A DNA stretch of 46,330 nucleotides. Source: an uncultured Muribaculaceae bacterium. Lineage in GTDB: Bacteria; Bacteroidota; Bacteroidia; Bacteroidales; Muribaculaceae. The translations under genes were made by a program, and so were the position numbers. The stretch is from the NCBI GenBank assembly GCA_947626355.1, contig CANQRV010000017.1, positions 1 to 46,330 of the forward strand, written 5' to 3'. The notes below the pieces were generated by a model. It was given only the letters and a program-made list of their open reading frames with translations. It was not told the origin of the DNA and did not search any database. Shown one piece after another: positions 16,018-25,730 of this stretch (within the stretch, counting starts at the first letter, position 1; every line of letters starts with the position of its first letter).

Positions 16018-18717
16018 ATGGCCGAAGACACCAACACAACGAGCGAAGACAAACGCATCACAAGCGAAGACAGGCGCACAGTGCTCCAGGGCATGTTCAG
16101 AGACTGGTATCTCGAATATGCCTCCTACGTCATTCTCGAGAGGGCAGTGCCCCACATCGACGACGGACTGAAGCCCGTGCAGCGACGCATCCTGCATTCT
16201 ATGCAGACCCTCGACGACGGACGCTACAACAAGGTGGCCAACATCGTGGGCAACACCATGTCGTATCATCCCCACGGCGACGCCTCCATCGGCGACGCGC
16301 TCGTGCAGCTCGGGCAGAAGGAGCTCCTGATCGACACCCAGGGAAACTGGGGCAACATCCTGACGGGCGACTCGGCGGCCGCGCCCCGTTACATCGAGGC
16401 GCGCCTCTCGGAGTTCGCCCTCGAGACCGCCTTCAGCCCCAAGATCACAGAGTGGACGCTCTCCTACGACGGCCGCAAGAAGGAGCCGGTGACGCTGCCG
16501 GTGAAGTTTCCGCTGCTCCTCGCCCAGGGCGTGGAGGGCATCGCCGTCGGCCTGTCGTCGAAGATCCTCCCGCATAATTTCAACGAGATATGCGACGCCG
16601 CGGTGGCCTGCCTCAAGGGGGAGGAATTCCGTCTGCTCCCCGACTTCCAGACAGGCGGCCTGATGGACGCCTCACGCTATAACGACGGCGCACGAGGCGG
16701 CTCCGTGAAGGTCAGGGCCCGCATCGAGAAGATCGACAACAAGACGCTCGCCATCACGGAGCTTCCGTTCGGCAAGACCACCACCACCCTCATCTCCTCG
16801 ATTCTCGCCGCCATGGAGAAGGGGAAGATCAAGATACGCCACGTCGACGACAACACCGCCGCCACGGCGCAGATCATCGTGCAGCTGATTCCCGGCACAT
16901 CGAGCGACAAAGCCATCGACGCCCTCTACGCCTTCACCGACTGCGAGGTGAGCATCTCGCCGATATGCTGCGTGATCAGCGACCGCAAGCCGGAGTTCAC
17001 CACCGTGAGCCAGCTGCTGCGCCACAGCGTGGAGCGCACCCGGCACCTCCTCATGGAGGAGATAGCCATCAAGCTCGGCGAGACCCGCGAGGCGCGCATG
17101 TTCGCCTCGCTCGAGAAGATATTCATCGAGGAGCGCATGTACAAGGACCGGGAGGTGGAGGAGGCGGCCGACATGGATGCCGCGCTCGCCCACCTCGACA
17201 TGCGTTTCGTGCCCTTCAAGCCATCCTTCTTCCGCGAGATCACCCGCGACGACCTCCTGAAACTCTGGGAGATCAAGATGGGGCGCATACTGAAATTCAA
17301 TTCCGAGAAGGCCGACGCCCACATAGCCGCTCTCCAGAAGGAGATCGACCGTCTGGAATACAACTACTCCCACCCCACGGAGTTCACCATAGCATGGTAT
17401 GAGCACCTCAAGGAGAAATACGGCCATGCCTTCCCGCGGCGCACGGTGATGCGCTCGTTCGATTCCATCGAGGCCACGAAGGTGGCCGAAGCCAACAAGC
17501 GACTCTTCTTCGACAAGGCCGGAGGATTCGTGGGCACCTCACTGAAGGACAACGAGTTCCTCTTCAACTGCTCCGACCTCGACGACATCCTCATCATATA
17601 CCGCGACGGCACCTACAAGATAGTGAAGGTGAGCGAGAAGCTATATATCGGCAAGAAGGTGCTCCACATCGGCCTCTTCAAGAAAAACGACACGCGCACG
17701 GTCTACAACGTGATATACCGCAACGGCGACAAGGAGGGCTTCTCCTACAAGAAGCGCTTCCACATCACCGGCCTGACACGCGACAAGGAATACAACATCA
17801 CCAAGAAAGCCCCCGGCTCACGCATCGAATACCTCTCCTGCAACCCCAACGGCGAGGCTGAGACAGTGAAGGTGCTGCTGCGCGACGAGCCCAACTACAC
17901 GGGACGCCGTCCGAGAGCCAAGGAAGTGATAGTGGATTTCGCCCAGCTCGAGATCAAGGGTAAGGAGGCGCTCGGCAACCTCGTGACCAAATACCAGATC
18001 GCCGACGTGAAGCTCCTCGAGAAGGGAAAGAGCACACTGGGAGGACGCGAGGTATGGTTCGACCGCGACGTGCTCCGACTCAACTACGACGGGCGCGGAC
18101 AGAGCCTCGGTGTGTTCCAGGGCGACGACAAGGTTCTCGTCGTGACCGACACCGGAGAGTTCTTCACCTCCACCTATTCCGACTCCAACCATTACGACGA
18201 CAACATTCTTCTCATAGAGAAATTCAACCCCGAGAAGATCTGGACCCTCGCCCTCTTCGACGCCGGTCTCGGCTATCCCTATCTCAAGCGGTTCGCGTTC
18301 GAGGTGTCGGCGCGGCCGCAGCGCTTCGTGGGCAACGAGCCGGACTCACGCATCATCCTGCTGACCGACACTCCTTATCCCCGGCTCGAGGTGACCTTCG
18401 GAGGGGCCGATGCCGAGCGCCCCGCACTTGAGATCGACGCCGAGCAGTTTATTGCCGTAAAGAGCTTCAAGGCCAAGGGGAAACGCATCTCCACCTATGA
18501 CATAGCCTCTGTCGGCGAGCTTGAACCGACACGCTTCCCTGAACCTGAGGAGCCCGAAGAGGAGACTGCACCCGAGGATGAGACCGCAGAGACCGGCGAG
18601 ACACCGGAGACATCGGCGAATCCCGTGGTGGACCAGGGCGACCTCTTCGCATACGCCGGCCTTGAGGAGAACACCGACACCACGACAACCGACCCTAAAG
18701 ATGAGAAACAGGCTTAA
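16018..18717 (+). CDS. parC: DNA topoisomerase IV (or gyrase-like) subunit A
   Basis: The 899-residue type IIA topoisomerase A subunit cuts and rejoins DNA to decatenate chromosomes together with ParE. The winged-helix domain has YASYVILERAVPHIDDGLKPVQRRIL and YHPHGDASIGDALV, the quinolone-pocket region, and the catalytic tyrosine is Y125 in APRYIEARLSEF. A tower, a coiled coil (near 420-450) and a C-terminal beta-propeller-like half follow, ending in a low-complexity Glu/Pro/Thr tail (about 840-899). Bacteroidales carry this form alongside a separate GyrA, so parC is the better call. parE is not in the window. Its 3' end overlaps the next gene by 17 bases. Confidence 0.92.
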   Translation: MAEDTNTTSEDKRITSEDRRTVLQGMFRDWYLEYASYVILERAVPHIDDGLKPVQRRILHSMQTLDDGRYNKVANIVGNTMSYHPHGDASIGDALVQLGQKELLIDTQGNWGNILTGDSAAAPRYIEARLSEFALETAFSPKITEWTLSYDGRKKEPVTLPVKFPLLLAQGVEGIAVGLSSKILPHNFNEICDAAVACLKGEEFRLLPDFQTGGLMDASRYNDGARGGSVKVRARIEKIDNKTLAITELPFGKTTTTLISSILAAMEKGKIKIRHVDDNTAATAQIIVQLIPGTSSDKAIDALYAFTDCEVSISPICCVISDRKPEFTTVSQLLRHSVERTRHLLMEEIAIKLGETREARMFASLEKIFIEERMYKDREVEEAADMDAALAHLDMRFVPFKPSFFREITRDDLLKLWEIKMGRILKFNSEKADAHIAALQKEIDRLEYNYSHPTEFTIAWYEHLKEKYGHAFPRRTVMRSFDSIEATKVAEANKRLFFDKAGGFVGTSLKDNEFLFNCSDLDDILIIYRDGTYKIVKVSEKLYIGKKVLHIGLFKKNDTRTVYNVIYRNGDKEGFSYKKRFHITGLTRDKEYNITKKAPGSRIEYLSCNPNGEAETVKVLLRDEPNYTGRRPRAKEVIVDFAQLEIKGKEALGNLVTKYQIADVKLLEKGKSTLGGREVWFDRDVLRLNYDGRGQSLGVFQGDDKVLVVTDTGEFFTSTYSDSNHYDDNILLIEKFNPEKIWTLALFDAGLGYPYLKRFAFEVSARPQRFVGNEPDSRIILLTDTPYPRLEVTFGGADAERPALEIDAEQFIAVKSFKAKGKRISTYDIASVGELEPTRFPEPEEPEEETAPEDETAETGETPETSANPVVDQGDLFAYAGLEENTDTTTTDPKDEKQA

Positions 18718-19564
18718 GACGGCATTGGCCGTGGGCGCCGCCATGCTGACGGCATTCGGCTCCCGGGGAGCCGGCTCCGAAGGCGACTCCCTTCGCTGCC
18801 AGCCCGTGACTTCGGTCTACAGCGTGGAGGCCGGCCATCAGTCGTCGCTTTCCACCTATCTGTCGCCGCTCACCTACGGAGGGCCGGTGTTCGGAGCATC
18901 CGGCAGCTGGAGCAAGGCCCTCGCCCGCGATCCGCAACGCCTCACCATGAGCTTCGACACAAAAGCCGATGTGGCGGATATGCTCAATCCCTACGGCAAC
19001 GCCCGAATGATAGGGCTCGACTTCCAGTTCCAGTGGGGGCTCAGCCGGCGCTGGCGGCTGGCCGACGGCTGGCAGCTGCAGGCCGGAGGAGACATCGGCA
19101 TAGACGCCGGAGCGCTTTACCTCATCCGCAACGGCAACAACCCCGTCGCGGCGCAGGCCTCCGTGGCCATAGCTCCGAGGGGAAGGGTCTCGAAGACACT
19201 GCATATCGGGCGACTTCCCGTGCTCCTCGCCGACGAGGTGAGACTGCCGTCGCTGAGCGTCTTCTTCTCGCCGGAATTCGGAGAGACATACTACGAGATA
19301 TATCTCGGCAACCACAAGGGGCTCGCACACTGCGGATGGTGGGGCAACAATTTCTGCATCTCCAACCTGCTGAGCGCCGACCTCGACTTCGGACGCACAG
19401 CCATGCGCATAGGCTACCGGATGGAGGTGCGCTCCAGCTATGTCTGCTCGCTCAACACCCGAATCATCACCCACAGCCTCGTGATAGGCGTGATACCACA
19501 GGGACTCGGGCTCAAGAAGCACCGCCTGCCGGCCCACATATCAGCCATCTATGCCGTTTACTGA
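18701..19564 (+). CDS. DUF3316-family exported, probably outer-membrane protein
   Basis: The 287-residue product begins with a signal-peptide-like N-terminus (basic MRNRLK, then a hydrophobic ALAVGAAMLTAF). The mature part has alternating hydrophobic/polar strands with many aromatic residues, typical of a beta-barrel, and matches the DUF3316 pattern (early SVYSVEAGHQSSLSTYLSPL, C-terminal RIGYRMEVRSS with an aromatic-ended last strand). Its function is unknown. The ATG at 18701 lies inside the end of parC and the stop is 7 bases before the next gene, so it is probably coupled to both. Confidence 0.78.
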   Translation: MRNRLKTALAVGAAMLTAFGSRGAGSEGDSLRCQPVTSVYSVEAGHQSSLSTYLSPLTYGGPVFGASGSWSKALARDPQRLTMSFDTKADVADMLNPYGNARMIGLDFQFQWGLSRRWRLADGWQLQAGGDIGIDAGALYLIRNGNNPVAAQASVAIAPRGRVSKTLHIGRLPVLLADEVRLPSLSVFFSPEFGETYYEIYLGNHKGLAHCGWWGNNFCISNLLSADLDFGRTAMRIGYRMEVRSSYVCSLNTRIITHSLVIGVIPQGLGLKKHRLPAHISAIYAVY

Positions 19565-19571
19565 CCCTGCA

Positions 19572-20702
19572 ATGACACTCAAACGCCACATACCGACGCT
19601 GCTCGCGGCCTTCGCCGCCATAGCGGCCACGCTCACCGGATGCCACGAGGCGCCCGACTACAAGAACACCCTCTACGGAAACCTCGACGCCCTATGGGAC
19701 ATCGTCGACCAGCGATACTGCTTCTTCGACCGTAAAGGACTCGACTGGGACTCCGTAGGCGCCGTCTACCGCCGCAAGCTCGACAGCCTCCCCGAAAACG
19801 CCACGATCGTCGACTATTTCGACATCTGCTCCGGTATGCTCGACGAGCTCAAGGACGGTCACGTCAATCTCATCTCCTCCTTCAACACCAGTTACTACCG
19901 CAAGTGGTGGACCGACTATCCCCAGGATTTCGACCTCCGGACAGTGCAGCAGTATTACCTCGACTTCGACTATCTCTCCACCTCCGGCATCAGCTACAAG
20001 ATGCTGCCCGACAGCATCGGCTACATGTACTATCCATCGTTCAGCTATCCGGTGGGAGAGCTGAACCTCGACTACATCCTGGCCGTGCTCCACAAGGCCA
20101 AGGGACTCATCATCGACATCCGCGACAACGGCGGCGGCGAGCTCACCAACATCAAGACCTTCGTGGAGCGCTTCATCGACAGGAAAATCACCGGCGGATA
20201 CATCATGCACAAGACAGGGCCGGCCCATGATGCCTTCTCGGAGCCCTACCCCATCGAATACAAGCCTTGCCCCGACTACCGTATACCCTACCGGGGACCG
20301 ATCATACTTCTGACCAACCGCTCATGCTTCAGCGCGGCCAACGCCTTCACGGCGGTGATGAAATCATTGCCCAACGTGGCTGTGGTAGGGGCGCGTACGG
20401 GAGGCGGTGGCGGACTCCCCTTCTCGTCGGAGCTTCCCAACGGCTGGGCCGTGCGGTTCTCGGCATGCCCGCTGCTCGACCCGGAAGGCAAGAGCACGGA
20501 GGAAGGCATCGACCCGACGCCCGGGGGCGAGGTGCATGCCCCCGCCGAGGAGCTGGCCGCCGGCAATGACGCCATACTCGATTTCGCCATAGCCGTGATG
20601 CTCAGGATCCAGCAGGACTCCACGCGTGCCGGCTCCGCAAAAATCAAAGACCTTGTCGGCGCCATGGGCGCCGACAGGGTCTCGATATCGTCTAAACATT
20701 GA
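19572..20702 (+). CDS. S41-family (tricorn/CtpA-like) serine protease lipoprotein
   Basis: The 376-residue product starts with a lipoprotein signal (MTLKRHIPTLL...LTGC, lipid-anchored cysteine at 24), which is why the ATG at 19572 is chosen over 19551. The S41 core has GYMYYPSF and LIIDIRDNGGGELTNI, and TNRSCFSAANAF carries the likely nucleophile S254, with the family's RTGGGGG nearby. No PDZ domain is evident. It would act as an envelope-facing protease. It follows the DUF3316 gene by 7 bases; a shared envelope role is plausible but only inferred. A strong hairpin overlaps its last codons. Confidence 0.88.
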   Translation: MTLKRHIPTLLAAFAAIAATLTGCHEAPDYKNTLYGNLDALWDIVDQRYCFFDRKGLDWDSVGAVYRRKLDSLPENATIVDYFDICSGMLDELKDGHVNLISSFNTSYYRKWWTDYPQDFDLRTVQQYYLDFDYLSTSGISYKMLPDSIGYMYYPSFSYPVGELNLDYILAVLHKAKGLIIDIRDNGGGELTNIKTFVERFIDRKITGGYIMHKTGPAHDAFSEPYPIEYKPCPDYRIPYRGPIILLTNRSCFSAANAFTAVMKSLPNVAVVGARTGGGGGLPFSSELPNGWAVRFSACPLLDPEGKSTEEGIDPTPGGEVHAPAEELAAGNDAILDFAIAVMLRIQQDSTRAGSAKIKDLVGAMGADRVSISSKH

Positions 20703-20729
20703 AACGGCGCCACTCACGTGTCGGCGCCG
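20649..20729. terminator. Alternative hairpins at a convergent gene junction
   Basis: Arms 20649-20663 and 20667-20681 form a 15-bp stem (one G-U pair) with loop ATG inside the end of the S41 coding region. A second copy of the left arm's TGTCGGCGCC occurs at 20719-20728 and could pair with the same right arm. A shorter hairpin (20705-20711 with 20723-20729) is also possible. They probably terminate both converging transcripts, though T-tracts are poor. Confidence 0.55.
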
Positions 20730-20741
20730 CGCCGGAAGAGG

Positions 20742-20978
20742 TCACTCACCGGCGTAGGAAAGCACTGTCGGGCTCTCCACATCCACGCCGTATTCCCTGG
20801 CGAAACGCAGTATGTTGCGCGCCAGCTCCGGCTTGAGATCCTCCGGACAATACCGGAAATAAGCCTCTGCAGCCCTCACATGGGCCGCGTCGGGCATCGG
20901 ATATTCCCTGCGCTCGGGTAGACCGTAGACGCTCTCGGGCAGCTCGCGTCTCTCCTCTGTGTCTAATCTGTCTGACAT
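20742..20978 (-). CDS. Small 78-residue protein, DUF6582-like
   Basis: The product MSDRLDTEERRELPESVYGL... contains LPESVYGLPERREYPMPDAAHVRAA, close to the motif LPxxxFGLPexRkYPmPdxxHvrxA recalled from small proteins in phages and bacteria (DUF6582-like). A helical ARNILRFAREYGV region follows. No signal or membrane segment is visible. The ATG at 20978 is chosen because the motif-bearing part starts there and the upstream frame is AT-rich and non-conserved in character. The function is unknown. Confidence 0.55.
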   Translation of the reverse strand: MSDRLDTEERRELPESVYGLPERREYPMPDAAHVRAAEAYFRYCPEDLKPELARNILRFAREYGVDVESPTVLSYAGE

Positions 20979-21094
20979 TTTCTTATCTTTATTTTGATTA
21001 AACTTCTGATTATTCTTTTGAGATAACAAACGCATCGGGCAAATGTTAGATAAGGAGAGATAGATTTTACAACAACCCAAACACGACAGACATA

Positions 21095-22089
21095 ATGTGG
21101 ACATTTCATCCCATACTCAAGACCACCATATGGGCGGCGAAAGGATTGCCCCCTACACAGGAATTCACAGCACCCAGCACTCCATCGGCGAGGCATGGCT
21201 CATCTCGGGAGTGGAGGGCTCGGAAACCACAGTCGACGCAGGCCCTGATTCTGGCCTTACCGTCACCGGCCTCGTGAAACGCTATGGTGCCGACCTGCTC
21301 GGCCCCGCCAACCACGAACGCTTCGGCAACGAGTTTCCCCTTCTCATCAAGATCATCGACGCGGCCGACGACCTCTCGGTTCAGGTGCATCCCGACGACC
21401 GTCTCGCGCATGAGCGCGGCCAGAAAAACGGCAAGACCGAAATGTGGTATGTGATAGGGGCCGACAAGGGCGCGGCCCTCGCCAACGGATTCAAGCGCCC
21501 CGTGGCACCTGCCGACTATCAGCGTCTGGTGGACACCGGAGAGATCACCGACTGGCTCAACTTCAACACCATCCAGACCGGGGAGGCCTACTTCATCCCA
21601 GCCGGGAGGGTACATTCGATCGGCAAAGGGGCTTTCGTGGCCGAGATACAGCAGACCTCCGACGTGACCTACCGTCTCTACGACTACCATCGCCGCGACG
21701 CCGACGGCAAGGAGAGGGAGCTGCACACCGCCGAGGCTTTCGACGCCATCAACTTCAACGACTGCGACGGAAAGGCCGTAGACTACACGCCGCTGCGCGA
21801 CCTCCCGGTGACGCTCGTCGACTGCCCGTATTTCACTACCGACGTGCTTGCGCTCCACAACGCCCTCATACGCGACTACAGCGACATCGACAGCTTCGTG
21901 ATCCTGATCGGCATCGAAGGAAAGGCAACCATGACCCACGACGGCGAGGAAGTGAGGCTCAGTCCCGGAAAGGCAGTGCTTATCCCGGCCTCGCAGCCAG
22001 ACGTAGCCATCCATCCGCAGGGTAAGGTGAAGCTGCTCGAGACCTTCATCAAGAGAGCTTCGGAGCACGAAAACGCCACAACACAATAA
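21095..22089 (+). CDS. manA: Type I mannose-6-phosphate isomerase, apparent frameshift near the 5' end
   Basis: The enzyme interconverts mannose 6-phosphate and fructose 6-phosphate. Zinc-binding features are intact: SVQVHPDD (Q and H), KTEMWYVI (E) and FIPAGRVHSIG (H). The natural N-terminus appears to be MWTFHPILKTTIWGGERIAPYTG, but the first 13 codons (from ATG 21095) and the rest are in different frames. The sequence has GGG at 21132-21134 where GGGG would join them. As written, translation would have to start at GTG 21097 (330 residues) or ATG 21130 (319 residues), losing or garbling the first strand. It is probably a sequence error or a recent null mutation. Confidence 0.9.
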
Positions 22090-22127
22090 AATGCCGTTCC
22101 AAGCGAGGGAAAGTGAAGAAAAATTAT

Positions 22128-22135
22128 TATCTTTG
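22128..22135 (+). promoter_or_regulatory. -7 promoter box for aspS
   Basis: TATCTTTG is an exact TAnnTTTG match 56 bases before the aspS ATG, in an AT-rich interval after manA. No -33 TTTG is visible. Confidence 0.55.
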
Positions 22136-22191
22136 CACGTTTAAACCGACAACCGGAAAATCAACATCAACCATATACTTGGAAAGTCGAT

Positions 22192-23949
22192 ATGTATAGA
22201 GACACAACATGTGGCGAGCTGCGGCTCGGCGACGCCGGCAGGAAAGTGAAAATCGCCGGCTGGGTGCAGCGGAGCCGCAAGATGGGAGGCATGACCTTTG
22301 TGGACGTGCGCGACCGCTACGGCATCACACAAGCAGTATTCAACAATGAGATCAACCCTGAGCTCTGCGCCGCGGCCAACGGCCTCGGCCGCGAGTATGT
22401 GGTGCAGATAGAAGGCACAGTGGCCGAGCGCTCGAGCAAGAATCCCAATCTGCCGACAGGCGAGGTGGAGATTATCGCCGAGAAGCTCAATGTGCTCAAC
22501 GGCAGCGAGATTCCGCCGTTCACCATCGAAGACAACACCGACGGAGGCGATGACCTCCGCATGAAATACCGTTATCTCGACCTCCGCAGGCCCTGCGTGA
22601 GGAAGAATCTCGAACTTCGCCACAAGATGGCCTTCGAGATACGCCGCTACCTCGACTCGCTGGGCTTCCTTGAGATCGAGACCCCGATTCTCGTCAAGTC
22701 GACACCGGAAGGCGCCCGCGACTTCGTGGTGCCCTCGCGCATGAATCCCGGCGAGTTCTACGCCCTTCCCCAGAGCCCGCAGCTCTTCAAGCAGCTGCTG
22801 ATGGTGAGCGGCTACGACCGCTACTTCCAGATCGCCAAGTGCTTCCGCGACGAAGACCTGCGTGCCGACCGCCAGCCGGAGTTCACGCAGATCGACTGCG
22901 AGATGAGCTTCGTGGAGCAGGAAGACGTGATCGAGACCTTCGAGGGGCTCGTAAAGCACATCTTCAAGTATGTGAAAGGCATCGACTTCAAGGATCCGTT
23001 CCCGCGGATGACATGGAACGACGCCATGCGTCTCTACGGCTCCGACAAGCCCGACATCCGCTTCGGCATGGAGTTCAAGGAGCTGACCGACCTTGCCAAG
23101 GGTCACGGCTTCGCGGTGGCCGACGAAGCGGAGCTCGTGGTGGGCATCTGCGTCGACGGCTGCGCCGGCTACACCCGCAAGCAGCTCGACGAGCTCACCG
23201 AGTTCGTGAAGCGTCCTCAGGTAGGCGCCAAGGGCCTGATCTGGGTCAAGATGGAGCCCGACGGCAACATCAGGAGCTCTGTGGGCAAGTTCTATTCGCA
23301 GGACGACCTACGCAAGTGGGCCGAGAGGGCCGGAGCCCAGGCGGGCGACCTGCTGCTCGTGCTCAGCGGCGACGCCATGAAGACCCGCAAGCAGCTCAAC
23401 GAGCTGCGCCTCGAGATGGGCAACCGCCTCGGCCTGCGCGACAGGAACGTCTTCGCCCCGCTCTGGGTCATCGACTTCCCCCTCTTCGAGTGGGACGATG
23501 AGACACAGCGCTACTACGCCATGCACCATCCCTTCACCAGCCCCAATCCCGAAGACATACCCATGCTCCACTCCGACACGGGCAAGGTCAGGGCCACGGC
23601 CTACGACATCGTGGTGAACGGCACCGAGCTCGGCGGCGGTTCGATACGTATCCATGACGCGGAGCTTCAGGACACCATGTTCGAGCTTCTCGGCTTCACG
23701 CCCGAGAGGGCCAGGGAGCAGTTCGGCTTCCTTATGAACGCCTTCAAATACGGCGCACCGCCTCACGGAGGTCTCGCACTCGGCTTCGACCGCTTCGTGT
23801 CGATACTCGCCGGCCTCGACACCATCCGCGACGTCATCGCATTCCCGAAAAACAACTCCGGGCGCGACGTGATGAACGAATCGCCCTCCCCCATCGACGA
23901 CTCACAGCTTGAGGAGCTGAAGCTGAAGCTCGACCTCCCCGAGGAGTGA
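22192..23949 (+). CDS. aspS: Aspartyl-tRNA synthetase
   Basis: The 585-residue class II synthetase charges tRNA-Asp. It has the N-terminal anticodon-binding OB domain ([22 protein letters not shown]), motif 1 and 2 regions ([21 protein letters not shown], then [35 protein letters not shown]), the bacterial GAD insertion domain (about 290-410) and motif 3 [15 protein letters not shown]. Length is normal for the bacterial type. Two downstream genes follow closely and probably share its transcript. Confidence 0.98.
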   Translation: MYRDTTCGELRLGDAGRKVKIAGWVQRSRKMGGMTFVDVRDRYGITQAVFNNEINPELCAAANGLGREYVVQIEGTVAERSSKNPNLPTGEVEIIAEKLNVLNGSEIPPFTIEDNTDGGDDLRMKYRYLDLRRPCVRKNLELRHKMAFEIRRYLDSLGFLEIETPILVKSTPEGARDFVVPSRMNPGEFYALPQSPQLFKQLLMVSGYDRYFQIAKCFRDEDLRADRQPEFTQIDCEMSFVEQEDVIETFEGLVKHIFKYVKGIDFKDPFPRMTWNDAMRLYGSDKPDIRFGMEFKELTDLAKGHGFAVADEAELVVGICVDGCAGYTRKQLDELTEFVKRPQVGAKGLIWVKMEPDGNIRSSVGKFYSQDDLRKWAERAGAQAGDLLLVLSGDAMKTRKQLNELRLEMGNRLGLRDRNVFAPLWVIDFPLFEWDDETQRYYAMHHPFTSPNPEDIPMLHSDTGKVRATAYDIVVNGTELGGGSIRIHDAELQDTMFELLGFTPERAREQFGFLMNAFKYGAPPHGGLALGFDRFVSILAGLDTIRDVIAFPKNNSGRDVMNESPSPIDDSQLEELKLKLDLPEE

Positions 23950-23977
23950 ACGCCGGCATAGCAACTCTCTTTTCGAT

Positions 23978-24763
23978 ATGCCGAAAGTAAAGGAAATAGC
24001 CAACGCAATAGAACAGTACGCGCCACTGTCGCTCCAGGAGTCGTATGACAACGCCGGGCTGCAGGTAGGCGACCCCGATATGGAAGTGACGGCGACATTG
24101 CTCTGCCTCGACGTCACCGAGGATATCCTCGAGGAGGCGCGCAAGCGCCACTGCAACATGATAGTGAGCCATCACCCGCTCATCTTCAGGGGGCTCAAGT
24201 CTCTCACAGGGCGCACGGCAGCCGAGAGGATAGTGGCGCGCGCCATCACGGAGCGCATCGCCATCTATTCGGCCCACACCAACCTCGACTCCACCATCGG
24301 AGGTGTGAGCTACGAGATGGCCCACATGCTGAAGATGCGCTCGCTGAGGGCCCTGGAGCCCAAGGACGAGGCCGCCCTCACAGGGCTCGGCATCATCGGC
24401 GACATCGAGCCTACACCGAAACTCGAGTTCCTCCGAAAGGTGAAAGAGGAATTCAAGGTGCGCTCGCTGCGCTACAGCGGCCAGAGCCCGCAGATAGTGA
24501 TCCGAAAGGTGGCGCTATGCGGGGGCTCCGGCGCCTCGCTCATCGGGCGCGCCATCGCCGAGGGAGCCGACGTCTATCTGTCGGGCGACCTTAAGTATCA
24601 CGACTTCACCGACCACGGCCTCAACATTCTGCTCGCCGACATAGGACACTATGAGGGGGAGCTCTGCGCCACAAGGATCTTCTCCCGAATCATACGCGAG
24701 AGATGGCCGGAGTCAGTGACGTATTTCGCCGAGAACGAGAGCAACCCGGTGATGACCCTCTAA
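23978..24763 (+). CDS. Nif3-like dinuclear metal-centre protein (DUF34)
   Basis: The 261-residue protein has the Nif3/YbgI metal-binding motifs IVSHHPLIFRGLKSLTG, YSAHTNLDS and, near the C-terminus, YLSGDLKYHDFTDHGLN with ADIGHYEGE. It would form a hexamer with a two-metal site; its biological role is unsettled in the family. It lacks the PII-like insertion of about 100 residues in the middle that makes many Bacteroidota homologues about 365 residues long, so it is the short form. It sits between aspS and the zinc-ribbon gene, a common Bacteroidales arrangement as I recall it. Confidence 0.9.
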   Translation: MPKVKEIANAIEQYAPLSLQESYDNAGLQVGDPDMEVTATLLCLDVTEDILEEARKRHCNMIVSHHPLIFRGLKSLTGRTAAERIVARAITERIAIYSAHTNLDSTIGGVSYEMAHMLKMRSLRALEPKDEAALTGLGIIGDIEPTPKLEFLRKVKEEFKVRSLRYSGQSPQIVIRKVALCGGSGASLIGRAIAEGADVYLSGDLKYHDFTDHGLNILLADIGHYEGELCATRIFSRIIRERWPESVTYFAENESNPVMTL

Positions 24764-24807
24764 TGCGTGGCAATCAGAATCAAAACAAAAAGACATAACC
24801 AGACAAT

Positions 24808-25638
24808 ATGGCAACCGACAGAAAAAACGACAAAGAACGCAGCGTGGAAGATCGCCTCAAGGCCCTCTACCAGCTCCAGACCTATCTTTCGGAGATCGAC
24901 CGCATACGCACCCTCCGCGGCGAGCTTCCCCATGAGGTGAAGGACCTCGAGGACGAGATAGAACGATACCGCGTCAGAATCCAGAAATTCCAGGACGAGA
25001 TAGCCCAGAGCAAGGAGTTTGTCGTTAAGAAGAAAAACGACATCACCATGCGCCGCGACAAAATCGCCCGTTATGAAGACCAGATCAACAACGTCCGCAA
25101 CAACCGCGAGTATGCTTTCCTCGAGAAGGAAAAGGAATTCGAGAATCTTGAGATCGAGCTCGCAGAGAAAAACATAAAGGAGGCCCTCGAGCTCCAGATC
25201 AACAAGAACCAGGAAATCGCCAATGCTCAGGAGGAACTCGCCGACAACGAGCACAGCCTCGAGGATAAACGCAAGGAGCTCCAGCAGATCGTATCGGAGA
25301 CCAAGCAGGACGAGGAGAACATCCTCATCAAGGCCAAGGAGCTCGAGACGCAGGTAGACCCGCGCACCCTCCAGGCCTTCAAGCGCATCCGCAAGAACGC
25401 CCACAACGGCCTCGGCATCGTCACAGTGCAGCGCAACGCATGCGGCGGCTGCTTCAACCGCATTCCCGCGCAGCGGCAGCTGGAGATCAAGATGCACAAG
25501 AAAGTGATCGTGTGCGAGTATTGCGGCCGCATCCTTGTCGACGGCGCTCTCGTAGGCATCCAGGAGGCCACTCCGGAGCCGGCACCCAAGCCCACAAAAC
25601 GCACTCTCCGCTCGAAAGCCCAGAACAACAATCTCTGA
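24808..25638 (+). CDS. Coiled-coil protein with C-terminal C4 zinc ribbon (CT398-like)
   Basis: The 276-residue protein has a long charged alpha-helical coiled coil (about 10-185, many EKEKEFENLEIEL-type heptads). A C4-type zinc ribbon (zf-RING_7 family) follows, with the cysteine pairs ACGGC and CEYCG near 212-240, and then a Pro/Lys-rich tail. Homologues are widespread and poorly characterised; a link to secretion or RNA processing has been suggested for related proteins, which I cannot confirm here. It follows the Nif3-like gene by 44 bases and ends before a strong terminator. Confidence 0.88.
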   Translation: MATDRKNDKERSVEDRLKALYQLQTYLSEIDRIRTLRGELPHEVKDLEDEIERYRVRIQKFQDEIAQSKEFVVKKKNDITMRRDKIARYEDQINNVRNNREYAFLEKEKEFENLEIELAEKNIKEALELQINKNQEIANAQEELADNEHSLEDKRKELQQIVSETKQDEENILIKAKELETQVDPRTLQAFKRIRKNAHNGLGIVTVQRNACGGCFNRIPAQRQLEIKMHKKVIVCEYCGRILVDGALVGIQEATPEPAPKPTKRTLRSKAQNNNL

Positions 25639-25661
25639 TCCAGAGATCATATTCCGACCGA

Positions 25662-25703
25662 CGGGGCCGGGCAGACGCATTCCTCCGCGTCGGCCCGGCC
25701 CCG
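25662..25703 (+). terminator. Terminator after the aspS operon
   Basis: CGGGGCCGGG (25662-25671) pairs perfectly with CCCGGCCCCG (25694-25703), with a further inner GACGC/GCGTC stem. It sits between the zinc-ribbon gene and the convergent helicase gene. Confidence 0.8.
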
Positions 25704-25730
25704 CCGGTTTCGCTTTATAAATGGAGAACG

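Noticed and set aside
24760-25680. Open frame of about 306 codons antisense to the zinc-ribbon gene
   Set aside because: The Leu/Val/Asp-rich translation is the reverse of a charged coiled coil, a common artefact.
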